DNA of 64,000 nt from Hanstruepera ponticola (lineage in GTDB: Bacteria; Bacteroidota; Bacteroidia; Flavobacteriales; Flavobacteriaceae): the NCBI RefSeq assembly GCF_012931685.1, contig NZ_JABANC010000002.1:434001-498000 (forward strand), read 5' to 3'. Shown one piece after another: positions 1 to 8,720 of the stretch; the stretch's first letter is position 1, and each line of letters opens with the position of its first letter. A program made the translations under genes and the position numbers. Below the pieces are notes generated by a model. The model was not told where the DNA came from. It did not search any database and was given only the letters and a program-made list of their open reading frames with translations.

Positions 1-96
1 GACATAGCATCAGGTTTAACACATACTGAACCTTGTGAATATGTGCCTTATTTACAAAATGCATCAGATTGGCTTCAAAACCATGTATGGAATTAA
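1..96 (+). CDS. C-terminal end of an unidentified protein (5' truncated by window edge)
   Basis: Frame 1 is open from the first base to a TAA at 94-96 and encodes 31 residues ending in LQNHVWN. The composition is that of a normal soluble protein. No start is present because the gene begins outside the window, and the fragment is too short to assign a family. It lies 25 bp before the next gene on the same strand and could belong to the same operon. Confidence 0.6.
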   Translation, partial: DIASGLTHTEPCEYVPYLQNASDWLQNHVWN

Positions 97-121
97 AAGC
101 AAAACATAATGAAACATAATT

Positions 122-1393
122 ATGATGCAGCTGCCTAAATTACAATTTAAGATTATTGCTATATTATTATTGCTTTCAGCCATCAGCTTAAATGCTCAAA
201 ACCCAACAGATTTCATTGAAATAAGAGGTTCAGTAATCGACGCTAATAATGAAGAACCTCTTGTTTTTGCTGATCTCATAGTAACCAACACCAACATAGC
301 CACAATAACAAATACCGAAGGTGAGTTTCTGTTAAAGGTGCCAAAAAATATAGTTAATGCAACCGTAAAGATACAGTATTTAGGGTATGCTGATACCGAT
401 ATGTCAGTCTCTGATTTATTAAAAAAGAGTAATATACTTTTAAAGCCATCTTTCACACAGTTAGAAGAAGTTAATATCACCAGACCCAAAAATGCTGAAG
501 CATTAATTAAATCCATGCTGAAAAGAAGTGGTGAAAATTATTTTTCTAACAAGACAACCATGACTGCTTTCTATAGGGAGACTATAAAAAAAAGAAGGCA
601 GAATGTATCTTTATCAGAAGCAGTTATTGAAATTCAGAAACAGGCTTATGCCAATAACAAAAGAGATGCAATCAATATTGTTAAAGTCAGAAAAAACACC
701 AATTACTCTAAACTCGATACTTTAGCCCTTAAACTTCAAGGTGGTCCTTTTAGTAATTTGTATGCAGACATCATTAAGTATCCGCAATATATTTTTACTG
801 AAGACAATCTATCGCAGTACATCTTTACGTTTGACAAGTCAACTCAAATTAATGATAGGTTAGTTTATGTCGTCAATTTTAAACAAAAACCAGAATTAAA
901 AATACCGCTCTATTATGGTAAATTATTTATTGACTCCAAGAACCTAGCACTTACAAGTGCTATTTATAGCTTAAATTTAGATAATAAAGTATTGGCAAGT
1001 GAGTTATTTATTCGTAAAAAACCCAATAAAGTACGCGTATATCCCACAGAGGCCAACTACCGTGTAAATTACCGAGTACATGAAGGCAAATGGTATTACA
1101 GCTATAGTAATATTCTTTTATCTTTTAAAGTCAATTGGAAAGGGCGTTTATTTAATAGTTATTATTCTCTAAATAGTGAAATGGCAGTCACTAATTGGGA
1201 AAATGCTTCAGAAAAGTTTTCTAAACCAATAGACAAGAATCTTATTTTAAAACCAACAAGCATTCTTATAGATGAAGCTACTGGTTTTTCTGATCCTGAT
1301 TTTTGGGGAGAGTATAATATCATTGAACCTGAAAAATCTATTGAATCAGCGATTAAAAAAATCAACAAACAGTTGGAAAAATCAGAATCTTAA
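122..1393 (+). CDS. Carboxypeptidase-regulatory-like domain surface protein
   Basis: A 423-residue exported protein. The N-terminus has a hydrophobic signal segment (about residues 10-25, ending near SLNAQ). A carboxypeptidase D regulatory-like beta-sandwich follows at about 33-110, with the typical phrases GSVIDANNEEPL, TNTEGEFLLKVP and VKIQYLGY. The remaining 300 residues resemble the conserved C-terminal region of many Bacteroidota outer-membrane-associated proteins of unknown function, with the typical FYRETIKKR segment. A related protein is encoded at 58416-59840 on the other strand. Two in-frame ATG codons lie side by side at the start, and the first is used here. The methyltransferase gene follows after 11 bp, so co-transcription is likely. 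Exact role unknown; envelope location is inferred from the signal peptide. Confidence 0.8.
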   Translation: MMQLPKLQFKIIAILLLLSAISLNAQNPTDFIEIRGSVIDANNEEPLVFADLIVTNTNIATITNTEGEFLLKVPKNIVNATVKIQYLGYADTDMSVSDLLKKSNILLKPSFTQLEEVNITRPKNAEALIKSMLKRSGENYFSNKTTMTAFYRETIKKRRQNVSLSEAVIEIQKQAYANNKRDAINIVKVRKNTNYSKLDTLALKLQGGPFSNLYADIIKYPQYIFTEDNLSQYIFTFDKSTQINDRLVYVVNFKQKPELKIPLYYGKLFIDSKNLALTSAIYSLNLDNKVLASELFIRKKPNKVRVYPTEANYRVNYRVHEGKWYYSYSNILLSFKVNWKGRLFNSYYSLNSEMAVTNWENASEKFSKPIDKNLILKPTSILIDEATGFSDPDFWGEYNIIEPEKSIESAIKKINKQLEKSES

Positions 1394-1404
1394 TTCAGTT
1401 ATTT

Positions 1405-2262
1405 ATGAGTTTGAAACAACTAGTAAAAAGCATAACACCAGGATTTGTAATCAAGAAAATACATGCTTCCAGAAAAGCCAAAGAAATGGCTGCTTTTCAC
1501 AAACTATCAACAGAACAGCTTGATTCAAAAAATCTAATTCATGAAAATGACGTCAACCTTTCAGAAATTTTAAACTCAAAAACTATTGGTGAATTTTGGA
1601 ATCAATCCAAGCAAGAAATAGATCAATTTATAATTCCTGATGGTACAGGAGGAGTCAATCCCGGAGACCGAAGAGCACTTTATTATTTATTGTGTCATTT
1701 TAAGCCAAAGTCTGTTTTAGAAGTGGGTACACATATAGGTGCCTCAACACTTCATATTGCCTCTGCTCTTTTTATGAGTCAGGTTAACCATGGTCTTGAA
1801 GTTGATTTTAAAACGGTAGATATTCGGGATGTTAATTGCAAGCAAAATAAACCTTGGCTCGACTATGGCACTAAATATTCTCCTTTGGAAATGATTACCA
1901 AATTTGGCTATGACAGCTTTACGACTTTTAAAGCAGGCATGTCTCTTGATTTAATAAAAACAACTTCTGAAACATTTGACTTTATTTTTTTAGATGGCGA
2001 TCATTCTGGTGGAACCGTTTACCAAGAAATTCCCGCTGCATTAAATATTTTGAATCCTAATGGTGTTATATTACTACATGATTTTTTTCCAGAAATGAAA
2101 CCACTTTGGTCTAATGGTTCTTTGGTTGAAGGACCTTATCTGGCAACCGAAAGATTAATTCAAGAAGGCGCCAACATTAAAGTTATACCTCTTGGAGATT
2201 TACCGTGGCCTACTAAACTAGGTACTAATATTACAAGTTTGGCTTTATTGGTGAGAACTTAA
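1405..2262 (+). CDS. Class I SAM-dependent methyltransferase (Methyltransf_24 type)
   Basis: A 285-residue protein. It has a SAM-binding motif I at about residues 109-120 (VLEVGTHIGASTLH), an acidic motif at about 190-200 (DFIFLDGDHSGG) and a post-motif (GVILLHDFFPEMKP). This is the class I Rossmann-fold layout found in CmcI/TylF-like and Methyltransf_24 enzymes, in which DGDH often helps bind a metal. Substrate unknown; such enzymes modify sugars, lipids or small molecules. There is no signal peptide, so it should be cytoplasmic. It is probably co-transcribed with the surface protein 11 bp upstream. The preceding partial gene may belong to the same cell-surface or glycan locus, but that is speculative. 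Confidence 0.8.
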   Translation: MSLKQLVKSITPGFVIKKIHASRKAKEMAAFHKLSTEQLDSKNLIHENDVNLSEILNSKTIGEFWNQSKQEIDQFIIPDGTGGVNPGDRRALYYLLCHFKPKSVLEVGTHIGASTLHIASALFMSQVNHGLEVDFKTVDIRDVNCKQNKPWLDYGTKYSPLEMITKFGYDSFTTFKAGMSLDLIKTTSETFDFIFLDGDHSGGTVYQEIPAALNILNPNGVILLHDFFPEMKPLWSNGSLVEGPYLATERLIQEGANIKVIPLGDLPWPTKLGTNITSLALLVRT

Positions 2263-2298
2263 GTCTTAATGAGTTCTCGAAAATAATCTAAAAAATAA

Positions 2299-2598
2299 TC
2301 TTATTTTAAGTATGTAATCAATTCGATTAGCGACCCTTATGAAAGCATAGAAGGTGCGCTTCCAGAACATGATTCTGAATACAATTACTTTGTTTACAAA
2401 GGCACTAACAATGCTATTAGTACAACAGGTCATTTGGCAATTTACGAATCGGTCTCTATAGGTTATAGGAACATTTCAGGAAATAGTGGCTGTTGGTATG
2501 CTAATGGAGATAGCAACACGCTTGATACTGAAGCTAGCACAAGTAATGCTACATTTTTATATCAAGGCTTAAGTACTACCCAAAAACAATGGGATTAA
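2299..2598 (+). pseudogene. Remnant of a gene, C-terminal part only
   Basis: After a TAA at 2296-2298 a frame stays open for 99 codons to a TAA at 2596-2598, yet it has no plausible start codon near its beginning. The translation reads like a real secreted protein (phrases such as YNYFVYKGTNNA and GNSGCWYANGDSNTL), and no other frame offers a gene here. The simplest reading is the C-terminal part of a gene whose 5' part was lost. No family recognised. It sits alone in a 490-bp gap. Confidence 0.45.
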
Positions 2599-2752
2599 AC
2601 CTAAACTATTTTATGGTTAATTATAAGGTAAGCTTGAGGCTTCCCTTTTTTATTGAATTTGTAAAAAAAATAACCGAACTTCGTTATCGACCTATATAGT
2701 CAATTAAATTAAACATATCTTGAAATTACAAGCTATTAGGAGAATATCGCAA

Positions 2753-3898
2753 ATGAAAAACATAAATTTTATATTTCTATTTATTGTTTCAGCCATAGCA
2801 TATGGACAGGAAATAGATACACTTTCGTTTTACTCGAAAGCATATGGGGATGAAAGAACTGTTTACATATACAAACCCGAATTCTACAAATACAAATCAG
2901 ATTCCGTAAAACTTCCTGTAATTTATCTACTCGATGGACAACACGAATGGTTTGCCAAACCAATCATTTCTGATATTCATTATTTACGATTTACAAAAGA
3001 AATTCCAAGTGCCTTAATAGTTGTTATTCCTTTAAAAGATAGAATTAAAGAATGTGCTATTGTAGATTTAAAAACCGAACTATCGTTAGATAAATTCATA
3101 ACCAGAGAACTTGACAAAGAATTAATAACATATAACCCAAGTGAAATAAAAGTAATTATAGGACATTCTTTTACAGCATCTTTTGCGCTTTATTCATTTT
3201 ACAATCATCCAAACTATTATACCTCTGTAATTGCGAATTCACCGTATGACCAAATGGAAATGCTTGTTGAAGGATTTGAACAATCGGAAGTTATTGATAA
3301 GTCAAAAATTTCGATTTCTATTGGCAGTAGCGTTAAGGATATCGCACATAGAAAGAAATACGACAATCTAAAAGCTCAATTCCCTTCATTTTTTGAGTCC
3401 ATTTATACATTTGAAGCTAATTACTCGACTCATAATGCTGTTCCAATAGTAGCAGTTCCAACTTTACTTACAAAAGTATTTGAAGATTATAGAAATCGCT
3501 TCTTTGAAATTGCTCAAGTTGATATGGAATATAAACTAATAAATAAACCGGGTTCAATATCTGAAGAGTTGAATAAAATAAGAGTTGCTTCAAAAATTGG
3601 AAATTATGATTATCCACCTGAAATATCTGACATTAATGGAATAGCATCTCGTTATTGGAACAATGAACTAGAAGAATATGCGGCTAACATTTATGAACTT
3701 GGAGTGAAATATTATCCCAATTATTATGACTTTTATCTCTCCCTTTATGAGTTAACGCTAGATAATGACAAAGAAACATCAAGGAAATATTTAGAAAGAG
3801 CAGAACTTCTTTTAAAAACAGTAGAAAACAACTGGGAAGGAAAACTTGAAATTATTAAAGAAATACAAGCTAAAAAAATAAAAAACGGTAGGCAATAA
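2753..3898 (+). CDS. Secreted alpha/beta-hydrolase, esterase D (Fes/EstD-like) family
   Basis: A 381-residue protein beginning MKNINFIFLFIVSAIAYGQ, a clear signal peptide. The frame is open further upstream to a TTG at 2720, but the ATG at 2753 puts the signal peptide at the N-terminus and has AGGAG about 10 bp before it. Family features are the oxyanion-side strand LPVIYLLDGQHEW (about residue 55) and the nucleophile elbow IIGHSFTAS (Ser at about 147). The C-terminal third (about 280-381) is helical and resembles TPR-like repeats (YAANIYELGVKYYPN). Putative esterase D-type enzymes act on siderophore or carboxylic esters; the substrate here is unknown. It stands alone between a gene remnant and the convergent rimO. 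Confidence 0.75.
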   Translation: MKNINFIFLFIVSAIAYGQEIDTLSFYSKAYGDERTVYIYKPEFYKYKSDSVKLPVIYLLDGQHEWFAKPIISDIHYLRFTKEIPSALIVVIPLKDRIKECAIVDLKTELSLDKFITRELDKELITYNPSEIKVIIGHSFTASFALYSFYNHPNYYTSVIANSPYDQMEMLVEGFEQSEVIDKSKISISIGSSVKDIAHRKKYDNLKAQFPSFFESIYTFEANYSTHNAVPIVAVPTLLTKVFEDYRNRFFEIAQVDMEYKLINKPGSISEELNKIRVASKIGNYDYPPEISDINGIASRYWNNELEEYAANIYELGVKYYPNYYDFYLSLYELTLDNDKETSRKYLERAELLLKTVENNWEGKLEIIKEIQAKKIKNGRQ

Positions 3899-3928
3899 TG
3901 CAAAAAACCGATATTATTTAAGCAAAAC

Positions 3929-5233
3929 TTAATTAATCACCTCACCATAAAGGTCAAAATCAGCGGCATCTGTGATTTTAACTTGGGTATATTCGCCCGT
4001 TTTTAAATAGGTTTTTGAAGCATCAATTAACACTTCATTATCTACATCTGGAGAATCATACTCGGTACGTCCCACAAAATAGTTACCTTCTTTTCTATCA
4101 ATAACCACCTTGAATTCTTGTCCAATTTTAGCTTGATTCAGCTCCCAAGAAATTTGCGATTGTATTTCCATAATTTCATTGGCGCGTTCTTGCTTGACCT
4201 CTTCAGGCACATCATCTTCTAAATTATACGCATGGGTGTTTTCTTCATGAGAATATGTGAAACAACCTAAACGTTCAAAACGCATATCTTGTACCCATTG
4301 CTTTAACTCTTGAAAATTTTCTTCGGTTTCTCCGGGATAACCCACAATCAAAGTCGTACGAATAGTCATTTCAGGAACTGCTTCCCGAAACTGTTTTATG
4401 AGTTTGGTGGTTTTTTCTTTTGTTGTACCACGACGCATACTTTTTAAAATATCATCCGAAATATGCTGTAATGGTATATCCAGATAATTACAAACTTTAG
4501 GTTCACGTTTCATGACATCTAACACATCTAACGGAAAACCTGTTGGAAACGCATAATGCAAACGAATCCACTCAATACCATCAACTTTCACCAAAGCTTC
4601 TAATAATTCAGCCAGATTACGCTTTTTGTATAAATCAAGTCCGTAATAGGTTAAATCCTGCGCAATAAGAATCAATTCTTTTACACCATTGGCAGCCAAT
4701 TTTTCAGCTTCGGTTACCAATTCTTCAATAGATGTACTTTTATGTTTGCCACGCATTAAAGGAATAGCGCAAAAACTACAAGGTCTATCACAGCCTTCGG
4801 CAATTTTTAAATAGGCATAATTTTTAGGCGTGGTTGTTAATCGTTCACCTATCAACTCATGCTTATAATCGGCACCAAGTGCTTTTAACAAATGTGGTAA
4901 TTCTGTTGTTCCAAAATAGGCATCTACATCAGGAATTTCCTTTTGCAAATCGGGTTTATAACGCTCGCTTAAACAGCCTGTAACAAAAACCTTATCGACA
5001 TCTCCTGCTTCCTTTTTCTGCATGAATTCTAAAATAGTGTTCACACTTTCTTCTTTCGCATTATTGATAAATCCACAGGTATTAATCACAACAACATTCC
5101 CTTCTTCCTCATGAGCCACGTCTTTGCCATTAGCCTTTAGCTGACCCATTAATACTTCGCTGTCGTAAACATTTTTACTACAACCAAGCGTGACCACATT
5201 AATCTTATTCTTCTTTAGTGATTTTGTTCGCAT
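3929..5233 (-). CDS. rimO: Ribosomal protein uS12 methylthiotransferase RimO
   Basis: A radical-SAM enzyme of 434 residues that adds a methylthio group to the conserved Asp of ribosomal protein S12. The N-terminal UPF0004 domain carries the cysteines of the auxiliary cluster (LGCSKNVYDSE, INTCGF, VTGCLSERY). The radical-SAM domain has the CxxxCxxC motif CDRPCSFC at about residues 146-153. The C-terminus (about 370-434) is a TRAM domain. Length matches RimO rather than the tRNA enzyme MiaB, and the opening VVTLGCSKN is typical of RimO. It follows ftsY on the same strand with 59 bp between them, so the two may share a transcript. Confidence 0.95.
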   Translation of the reverse strand: MRTKSLKKNKINVVTLGCSKNVYDSEVLMGQLKANGKDVAHEEEGNVVVINTCGFINNAKEESVNTILEFMQKKEAGDVDKVFVTGCLSERYKPDLQKEIPDVDAYFGTTELPHLLKALGADYKHELIGERLTTTPKNYAYLKIAEGCDRPCSFCAIPLMRGKHKSTSIEELVTEAEKLAANGVKELILIAQDLTYYGLDLYKKRNLAELLEALVKVDGIEWIRLHYAFPTGFPLDVLDVMKREPKVCNYLDIPLQHISDDILKSMRRGTTKEKTTKLIKQFREAVPEMTIRTTLIVGYPGETEENFQELKQWVQDMRFERLGCFTYSHEENTHAYNLEDDVPEEVKQERANEIMEIQSQISWELNQAKIGQEFKVVIDRKEGNYFVGRTEYDSPDVDNEVLIDASKTYLKTGEYTQVKITDAADFDLYGEVIN

Positions 5234-5292
5234 GAAACGTAAGTGATTAAATTATAATGATCTTTCAACAAGATCAGGATGAGCATTTATTT

Positions 5293-6246
5293 CTATTTGA
5301 AGAACGAGTCTACAAACTCGTATTTATTAAATACTTGTAAATCTTCGATACCTTCCCCGACACCTATATATTTTACAGGAATTTGAAATTGATCAGAAAT
5401 ACCAATAACCACACCACCTTTGGCTGTACCATCTAATTTGGTAACTGCCAATGACGTGACTTCGGTTGCAGCTGTAAATTGCTTAGCTTGCTCAAACGCA
5501 TTTTGACCTGTAGAGCCATCTAGCACCAAAAGCACATCATGAGGTGCGTCTCCAACTACTTTTTGCATAACGCGTTTTACTTTGGTAAGCTCGTTCATTA
5601 AGTTCACTTTATTATGTAAACGTCCTGCTGTATCAATAATGATAACATCGGCATCTTGGTTGACACCTGATTGCAAGGCATCAAAGGCAACAGAAGCTGG
5701 GTCGCTTCCCATATCTTGACGTACCATAGGTACATCTACACGATCTGCCCAAACTTGTAATTGATCTATCGCAGCAGCTCTAAATGTATCGGCTGCACCT
5801 AAAACCACTTTGAGTCCTTTCTTTTTAAACTGGTAAGCTAATTTTCCAATAGTAGTGGTTTTTCCAACACCATTCACACCAACAACCATCAATACATATG
5901 GTTTTTTATCGGTAGGAACCGTGTACTCTGTTTCTTCACCAGAATTGGTCTCACTTAATAAACCTGCTATTTCTTCACGTAGTATTTTATTAAGTTCTTC
6001 AGTTCCTAAATATTTATCTTTAGCAACACGTGCTTCTATTCGTTCAATAACTTTTAAAGTGGTATTGACACCTACATCACTGGAAACCAAAACTTCTTCT
6101 AAATTATCTAGAACATCATCATCAACTTTAGATTTCCCCGCAACTGCCTTACTTAATTTATTTAAAAACGATGTATTGGATTTTTCTAATCCCTTATCGA
6201 GTGTTTCTTTTTTTTCTGAAGAAAATATTTTTTTAAAAAAACTCAT
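5293..6246 (-). CDS. ftsY: Signal recognition particle receptor FtsY
   Basis: The SRP receptor GTPase that docks ribosome-nascent chain-SRP complexes at the inner membrane. The 317 residues comprise a short charged N-terminus (MSFFKKIFSSEKKE), a helical N domain at about 20-95 and the NG GTPase domain. The P-loop is GVNGVGKTTT (about 124-133), followed by DTAGR (about 206) and TKLDGTAKGG (about 269-278). The long acidic A domain of the E. coli protein is absent, as is usual in Bacteroidota. Upstream on the same strand lie DUF4295, rpmG and rpmB, with a terminator hairpin in between. Confidence 0.96.
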   Translation of the reverse strand: MSFFKKIFSSEKKETLDKGLEKSNTSFLNKLSKAVAGKSKVDDDVLDNLEEVLVSSDVGVNTTLKVIERIEARVAKDKYLGTEELNKILREEIAGLLSETNSGEETEYTVPTDKKPYVLMVVGVNGVGKTTTIGKLAYQFKKKGLKVVLGAADTFRAAAIDQLQVWADRVDVPMVRQDMGSDPASVAFDALQSGVNQDADVIIIDTAGRLHNKVNLMNELTKVKRVMQKVVGDAPHDVLLVLDGSTGQNAFEQAKQFTAATEVTSLAVTKLDGTAKGGVVIGISDQFQIPVKYIGVGEGIEDLQVFNKYEFVDSFFK

Positions 6247-6334
6247 AGTAACTGTTTATAACTGAATATTACTCTAGCAAAATTCTTGCCTCGTAAATTA
6301 TATCTGCACTTTTGTCATTCGTGCGTAAATATAA

Positions 6335-6370
6335 AACAAAAAGCTGCTTTCGAAAACCGAAAGCAGCTTA
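6335..6370 (-). terminator. Rho-independent terminator of rpmB-rpmG-DUF4295
   Basis: On the minus strand a perfect 12-bp stem (AAGCTGCTTTCG / CGAAAGCAGCTT) with a 5-nt loop is followed by TTTTTGTTTT. It lies 20 bp past the DUF4295 stop codon and separates this ribosomal operon from ftsY. Confidence 0.85.
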
Positions 6371-6390
6371 TATATCATAAGAATAAACTC

Positions 6391-6543
6391 TTATTGTTTG
6401 TTTAACCAATCGTTTACTAACTCTGGAGCCATAACAGATTCTACAAACATGTAAGATCCCGTTTTTGGAGATTTTACCATTTTAATAGCTTTTGTTAATC
6501 TTTTAGATCCTGTTTGTAACGATGCTACTGATTTCTTTGCCAT
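6391..6543 (-). CDS. DUF4295 family small protein
   Basis: A 50-residue basic protein, MAKKSVASLQTGSKRLTK at its start and DWLNKQ at its end. The family is widespread in Bacteroidota and nearly always lies directly behind rpmG and rpmB, as here, so a ribosome-associated role is suspected but not shown. It starts 46 bp after the rpmG stop and ends at a strong terminator, which marks it as the last gene of the operon. Confidence 0.88.
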   Translation of the reverse strand: MAKKSVASLQTGSKRLTKAIKMVKSPKTGSYMFVESVMAPELVNDWLNKQ

Positions 6544-6589
6544 GTCTAAATATGTTTTAGGACATTTTCACTTAATGAAAATCTCTTTA

Positions 6590-6772
6590 TTACTTAATCT
6601 CTTTATGAACCGTCATTCTCTTAAGAATAGGATTAAATTTCTTAATCTCCATTCTGTCTGGCGTGTTCTTTTTATTTTTAGTTGTAATATATCTAGATGT
6701 TCCTGGTTGTCCAGACTCTTTGTGCTCCGTACACTCTAATATTACTTGTATTCTGTTACCTTTCTTTGCCAT
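6590..6772 (-). CDS. rpmG: 50S ribosomal protein bL33
   Basis: A 60-residue large-subunit ribosomal protein. The sequence [18 protein letters not shown] and the C-terminal half with KNKKNTPDR followed by MEIKKFNP are typical of bL33. Only one cysteine is present, so this is the zinc-free (C-minus) form. It lies 23 bp behind rpmB and 46 bp ahead of the DUF4295 gene, all on the minus strand. Confidence 0.96.
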   Translation of the reverse strand: MAKKGNRIQVILECTEHKESGQPGTSRYITTKNKKNTPDRMEIKKFNPILKRMTVHKEIK

Positions 6773-6795
6773 TTTACTAACTTTTTATGTAGCTA

Positions 6796-7032
6796 TTACT
6801 TAATGAAACCTTTTACTTTTGCTTGTTTTAAAGCAGCAGAAATTCCAATTTTGTTAATAGTCTTTAATGTTGACGCAGCTACTTTTAAAGTAACCCACTT
6901 ATCTTCTTCAGGGATGTAAAAACGTTTTTTAACTAAATTCGCATTGAATTTACGTTTTGTTTTATTCATTGCATGAGACACGTTGTTTCCAACCATAGCC
7001 TTCTTTCCTGTAAGTTCACAAACTCTTGACAT
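6796..7032 (-). CDS. rpmB: 50S ribosomal protein bL28
   Basis: A 78-residue large-subunit protein with the hallmark N-terminus MSRVCELTGKKAMVGNNVSH and the RFYIPEEDKWVTLKV segment. It is the first gene of the rpmB-rpmG-DUF4295 operon and is preceded by a good Bacteroidota promoter. Confidence 0.97.
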   Translation of the reverse strand: MSRVCELTGKKAMVGNNVSHAMNKTKRKFNANLVKKRFYIPEEDKWVTLKVAASTLKTINKIGISAALKQAKVKGFIK

Positions 7033-7090
7033 TGTTCTAACCTTTAAATGTTATTGTGTTCTGAATTGACGATTCTTTCAAAACAGGGTG

Positions 7091-7118
7091 CAAATTTAGT
7101 AAAACTTTGGAATATCAA
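7091..7118 (-). promoter_or_regulatory. Bacteroidota sigma-ABfr-type promoter of rpmB operon
   Basis: Read on the minus strand: TTG (7118-7116), a 17-bp spacer, then TAAATTTG (7098-7091), an exact match to TAnnTTTG. The box ends about 60 bp before the rpmB ATG. Confidence 0.7.
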
Positions 7119-7131
7119 CAAACTTAAATAA

Positions 7132-8379
7132 CTACTTTTTTAAAATTTCTTTTTGTAGCATTTCAAAAGCTTTGTTTACCGCCTTTCTAACCACTTTTTT
7201 TCGGTGGTTTCCAAAATTGAATTCTTCGGAGTAAACCGTATTTTTTGTAGCTATTGCTATAAAGACAGTACCAACTTCTGCATCCGAATCACCTTTGTCA
7301 GGTCCTGCATTTCCAGTAGTTGCAATGGCATAATCTGTTTTGAATAAATCACGGGCACTTTGTGCCATGGATTCAGCTACTTCTTTTGAAACAACCGAAT
7401 GCTCATCGATAACAGCCCTTGGAATTTTTAAGACTTCAATCTTGGCTTCAGTAGCATAACTTACCACACTTCCTTTAAAATATTTAGAAGCACCTGGAAT
7501 TGCTGTAAAACTTTCTGCAATTTTTCCACCTGTGCAACTTTCGGCAGTAGCTAATGTTTTGCCTAAATAAGTTAATTGTTTACCTAATAATGCTTCCAAA
7601 GAATCGTCCGTATCATAACCAGCAAAAATATCTTCAATTTGTGGCAGCAACACTTCAATTTGTTTTTGCATTTCGGTTTCAACCAAATCTTTATCCATTG
7701 ATTTAGCTGATAAACGCAATCGCACTCTACCCAAACCTGGCAAATAAGCCAGCTTCATGAAATTGGGTAAATTATCTTCCCATGCTTCAATGCGTTCAGC
7801 CAAAGAACTTTCTCCTAAACCATAAGTCAATAAAGTGATATGTTTAATAAAAGGGAACTTATAAGCTTTGCGCAATTTTGGTATCACCTCATTTTCCATG
7901 AGTGCTTTCATTTCATATGGCACTCCAGGTAAGGATATAAATACTTTGTCATTTTTTTCTAACCACATGCCTGGAGCACTGCCAAACCTGTTCATAAGCA
8001 CTTGACATTTTGAAGGCACCAATGCTTGATCAATGTTTACTTGTGCTAATGGCTTTTTAATGTATGTTTCCCATAAATGCTCAATATTTTTCAGTACAGC
8101 TTCGCTTTGCACTAACGTATCATTAAAATATTCAGCTAATGTCCTTTTGGTAATATCATCTTTAGTTGGGCCTAATCCACCTGTAATGACAATAATGTCA
8201 GCATTCTCTTCGGCTTCATACAGAGATTTAAGTATGTGCTCCTTATCATCTTGAACCGATGTAATTTGATATACCGAAACACCTATTCTATTAAGTTCTT
8301 TGCTTATAAAGGCTGAATTGGTGTCAACAATCTGACCAATTAGAATTTCATCTCCAATGGTTATGATTTCAGCTTGCAT
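7132..8379 (-). CDS. cinA: CinA family nicotinamide-nucleotide amidohydrolase
   Basis: A 415-residue protein with the full two-domain CinA layout. The N-terminal MoCF/COG1058 domain (about 1-170) has IITIGDEILIGQIVDTNS and the VITGGLGPTKDD loop. The C-terminal amidohydrolase domain (about 255-412) has TLATAESCTGG, GSVVSYAT and TTGNAGPDKG. The family hydrolyses nicotinamide mononucleotide to nicotinate mononucleotide in pyridine-nucleotide recycling, while the N-domain acts as an ADP-ribose-type pyrophosphatase in some members. The start codon overlaps the stop codon of the upstream Hpt gene by one base (TAATG), indicating translational coupling. Confidence 0.93.
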   Translation of the reverse strand: MQAEIITIGDEILIGQIVDTNSAFISKELNRIGVSVYQITSVQDDKEHILKSLYEAEENADIIVITGGLGPTKDDITKRTLAEYFNDTLVQSEAVLKNIEHLWETYIKKPLAQVNIDQALVPSKCQVLMNRFGSAPGMWLEKNDKVFISLPGVPYEMKALMENEVIPKLRKAYKFPFIKHITLLTYGLGESSLAERIEAWEDNLPNFMKLAYLPGLGRVRLRLSAKSMDKDLVETEMQKQIEVLLPQIEDIFAGYDTDDSLEALLGKQLTYLGKTLATAESCTGGKIAESFTAIPGASKYFKGSVVSYATEAKIEVLKIPRAVIDEHSVVSKEVAESMAQSARDLFKTDYAIATTGNAGPDKGDSDAEVGTVFIAIATKNTVYSEEFNFGNHRKKVVRKAVNKAFEMLQKEILKK

Positions 8380-8720
8380 TACAATCCAAAATCTGTTTTT
8401 ATTTCGGCAACAGCATTTTCAACAGCCACAGTAACAATTTGTAATTTTTCAGTAGGATCCATATCCGTTTTTTCAAACTTTCCCCAATCCTGAACTTCAA
8501 TTAGGTCTTGAAGTACGCCTAACTCAAATAAATCGACTGTAGGTTTCATTTTATGAGCGGCTTGATAAGCCGAATAATAATCTGTGTTGGCAACAGCCGT
8601 TTTTAATCGTTCCAAGTCTTCTGGCACTTCTTCTAAAAATGCAGCTGCTAAAGCAGCCACAAAATCTTCGTCATTATCTGCCATTTCGCGTACTCTGTAT
8701 AATTTGTAATATTGTTCCAT
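8379..8720 (-). CDS. Hpt domain protein
   Basis: A 113-residue, all-helical, acidic protein that is a stand-alone histidine phosphotransfer domain. The phosphorylatable His is in AYQAAHKMKPTVD (about residue 57), and the surrounding helix pattern fits the Hpt family. No sensor kinase or response regulator is nearby, so its partners are unknown. It is sandwiched between the FAH-family gene (adjacent, no gap) and cinA (one-base overlap), an arrangement implying one mRNA. Confidence 0.82.
   Translation of the reverse strand: MEQYYKLYRVREMADNDEDFVAALAAAFLEEVPEDLERLKTAVANTDYYSAYQAAHKMKPTVDLFELGVLQDLIEVQDWGKFEKTDMDPTEKLQIVTVAVENAVAEIKTDFGL

Noticed and set aside
2720-2752. TTG start for the secreted esterase
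   Set aside because: It would put eleven charged residues ahead of a clear signal peptide; the ATG at 2753 with AGGAG before it is better.
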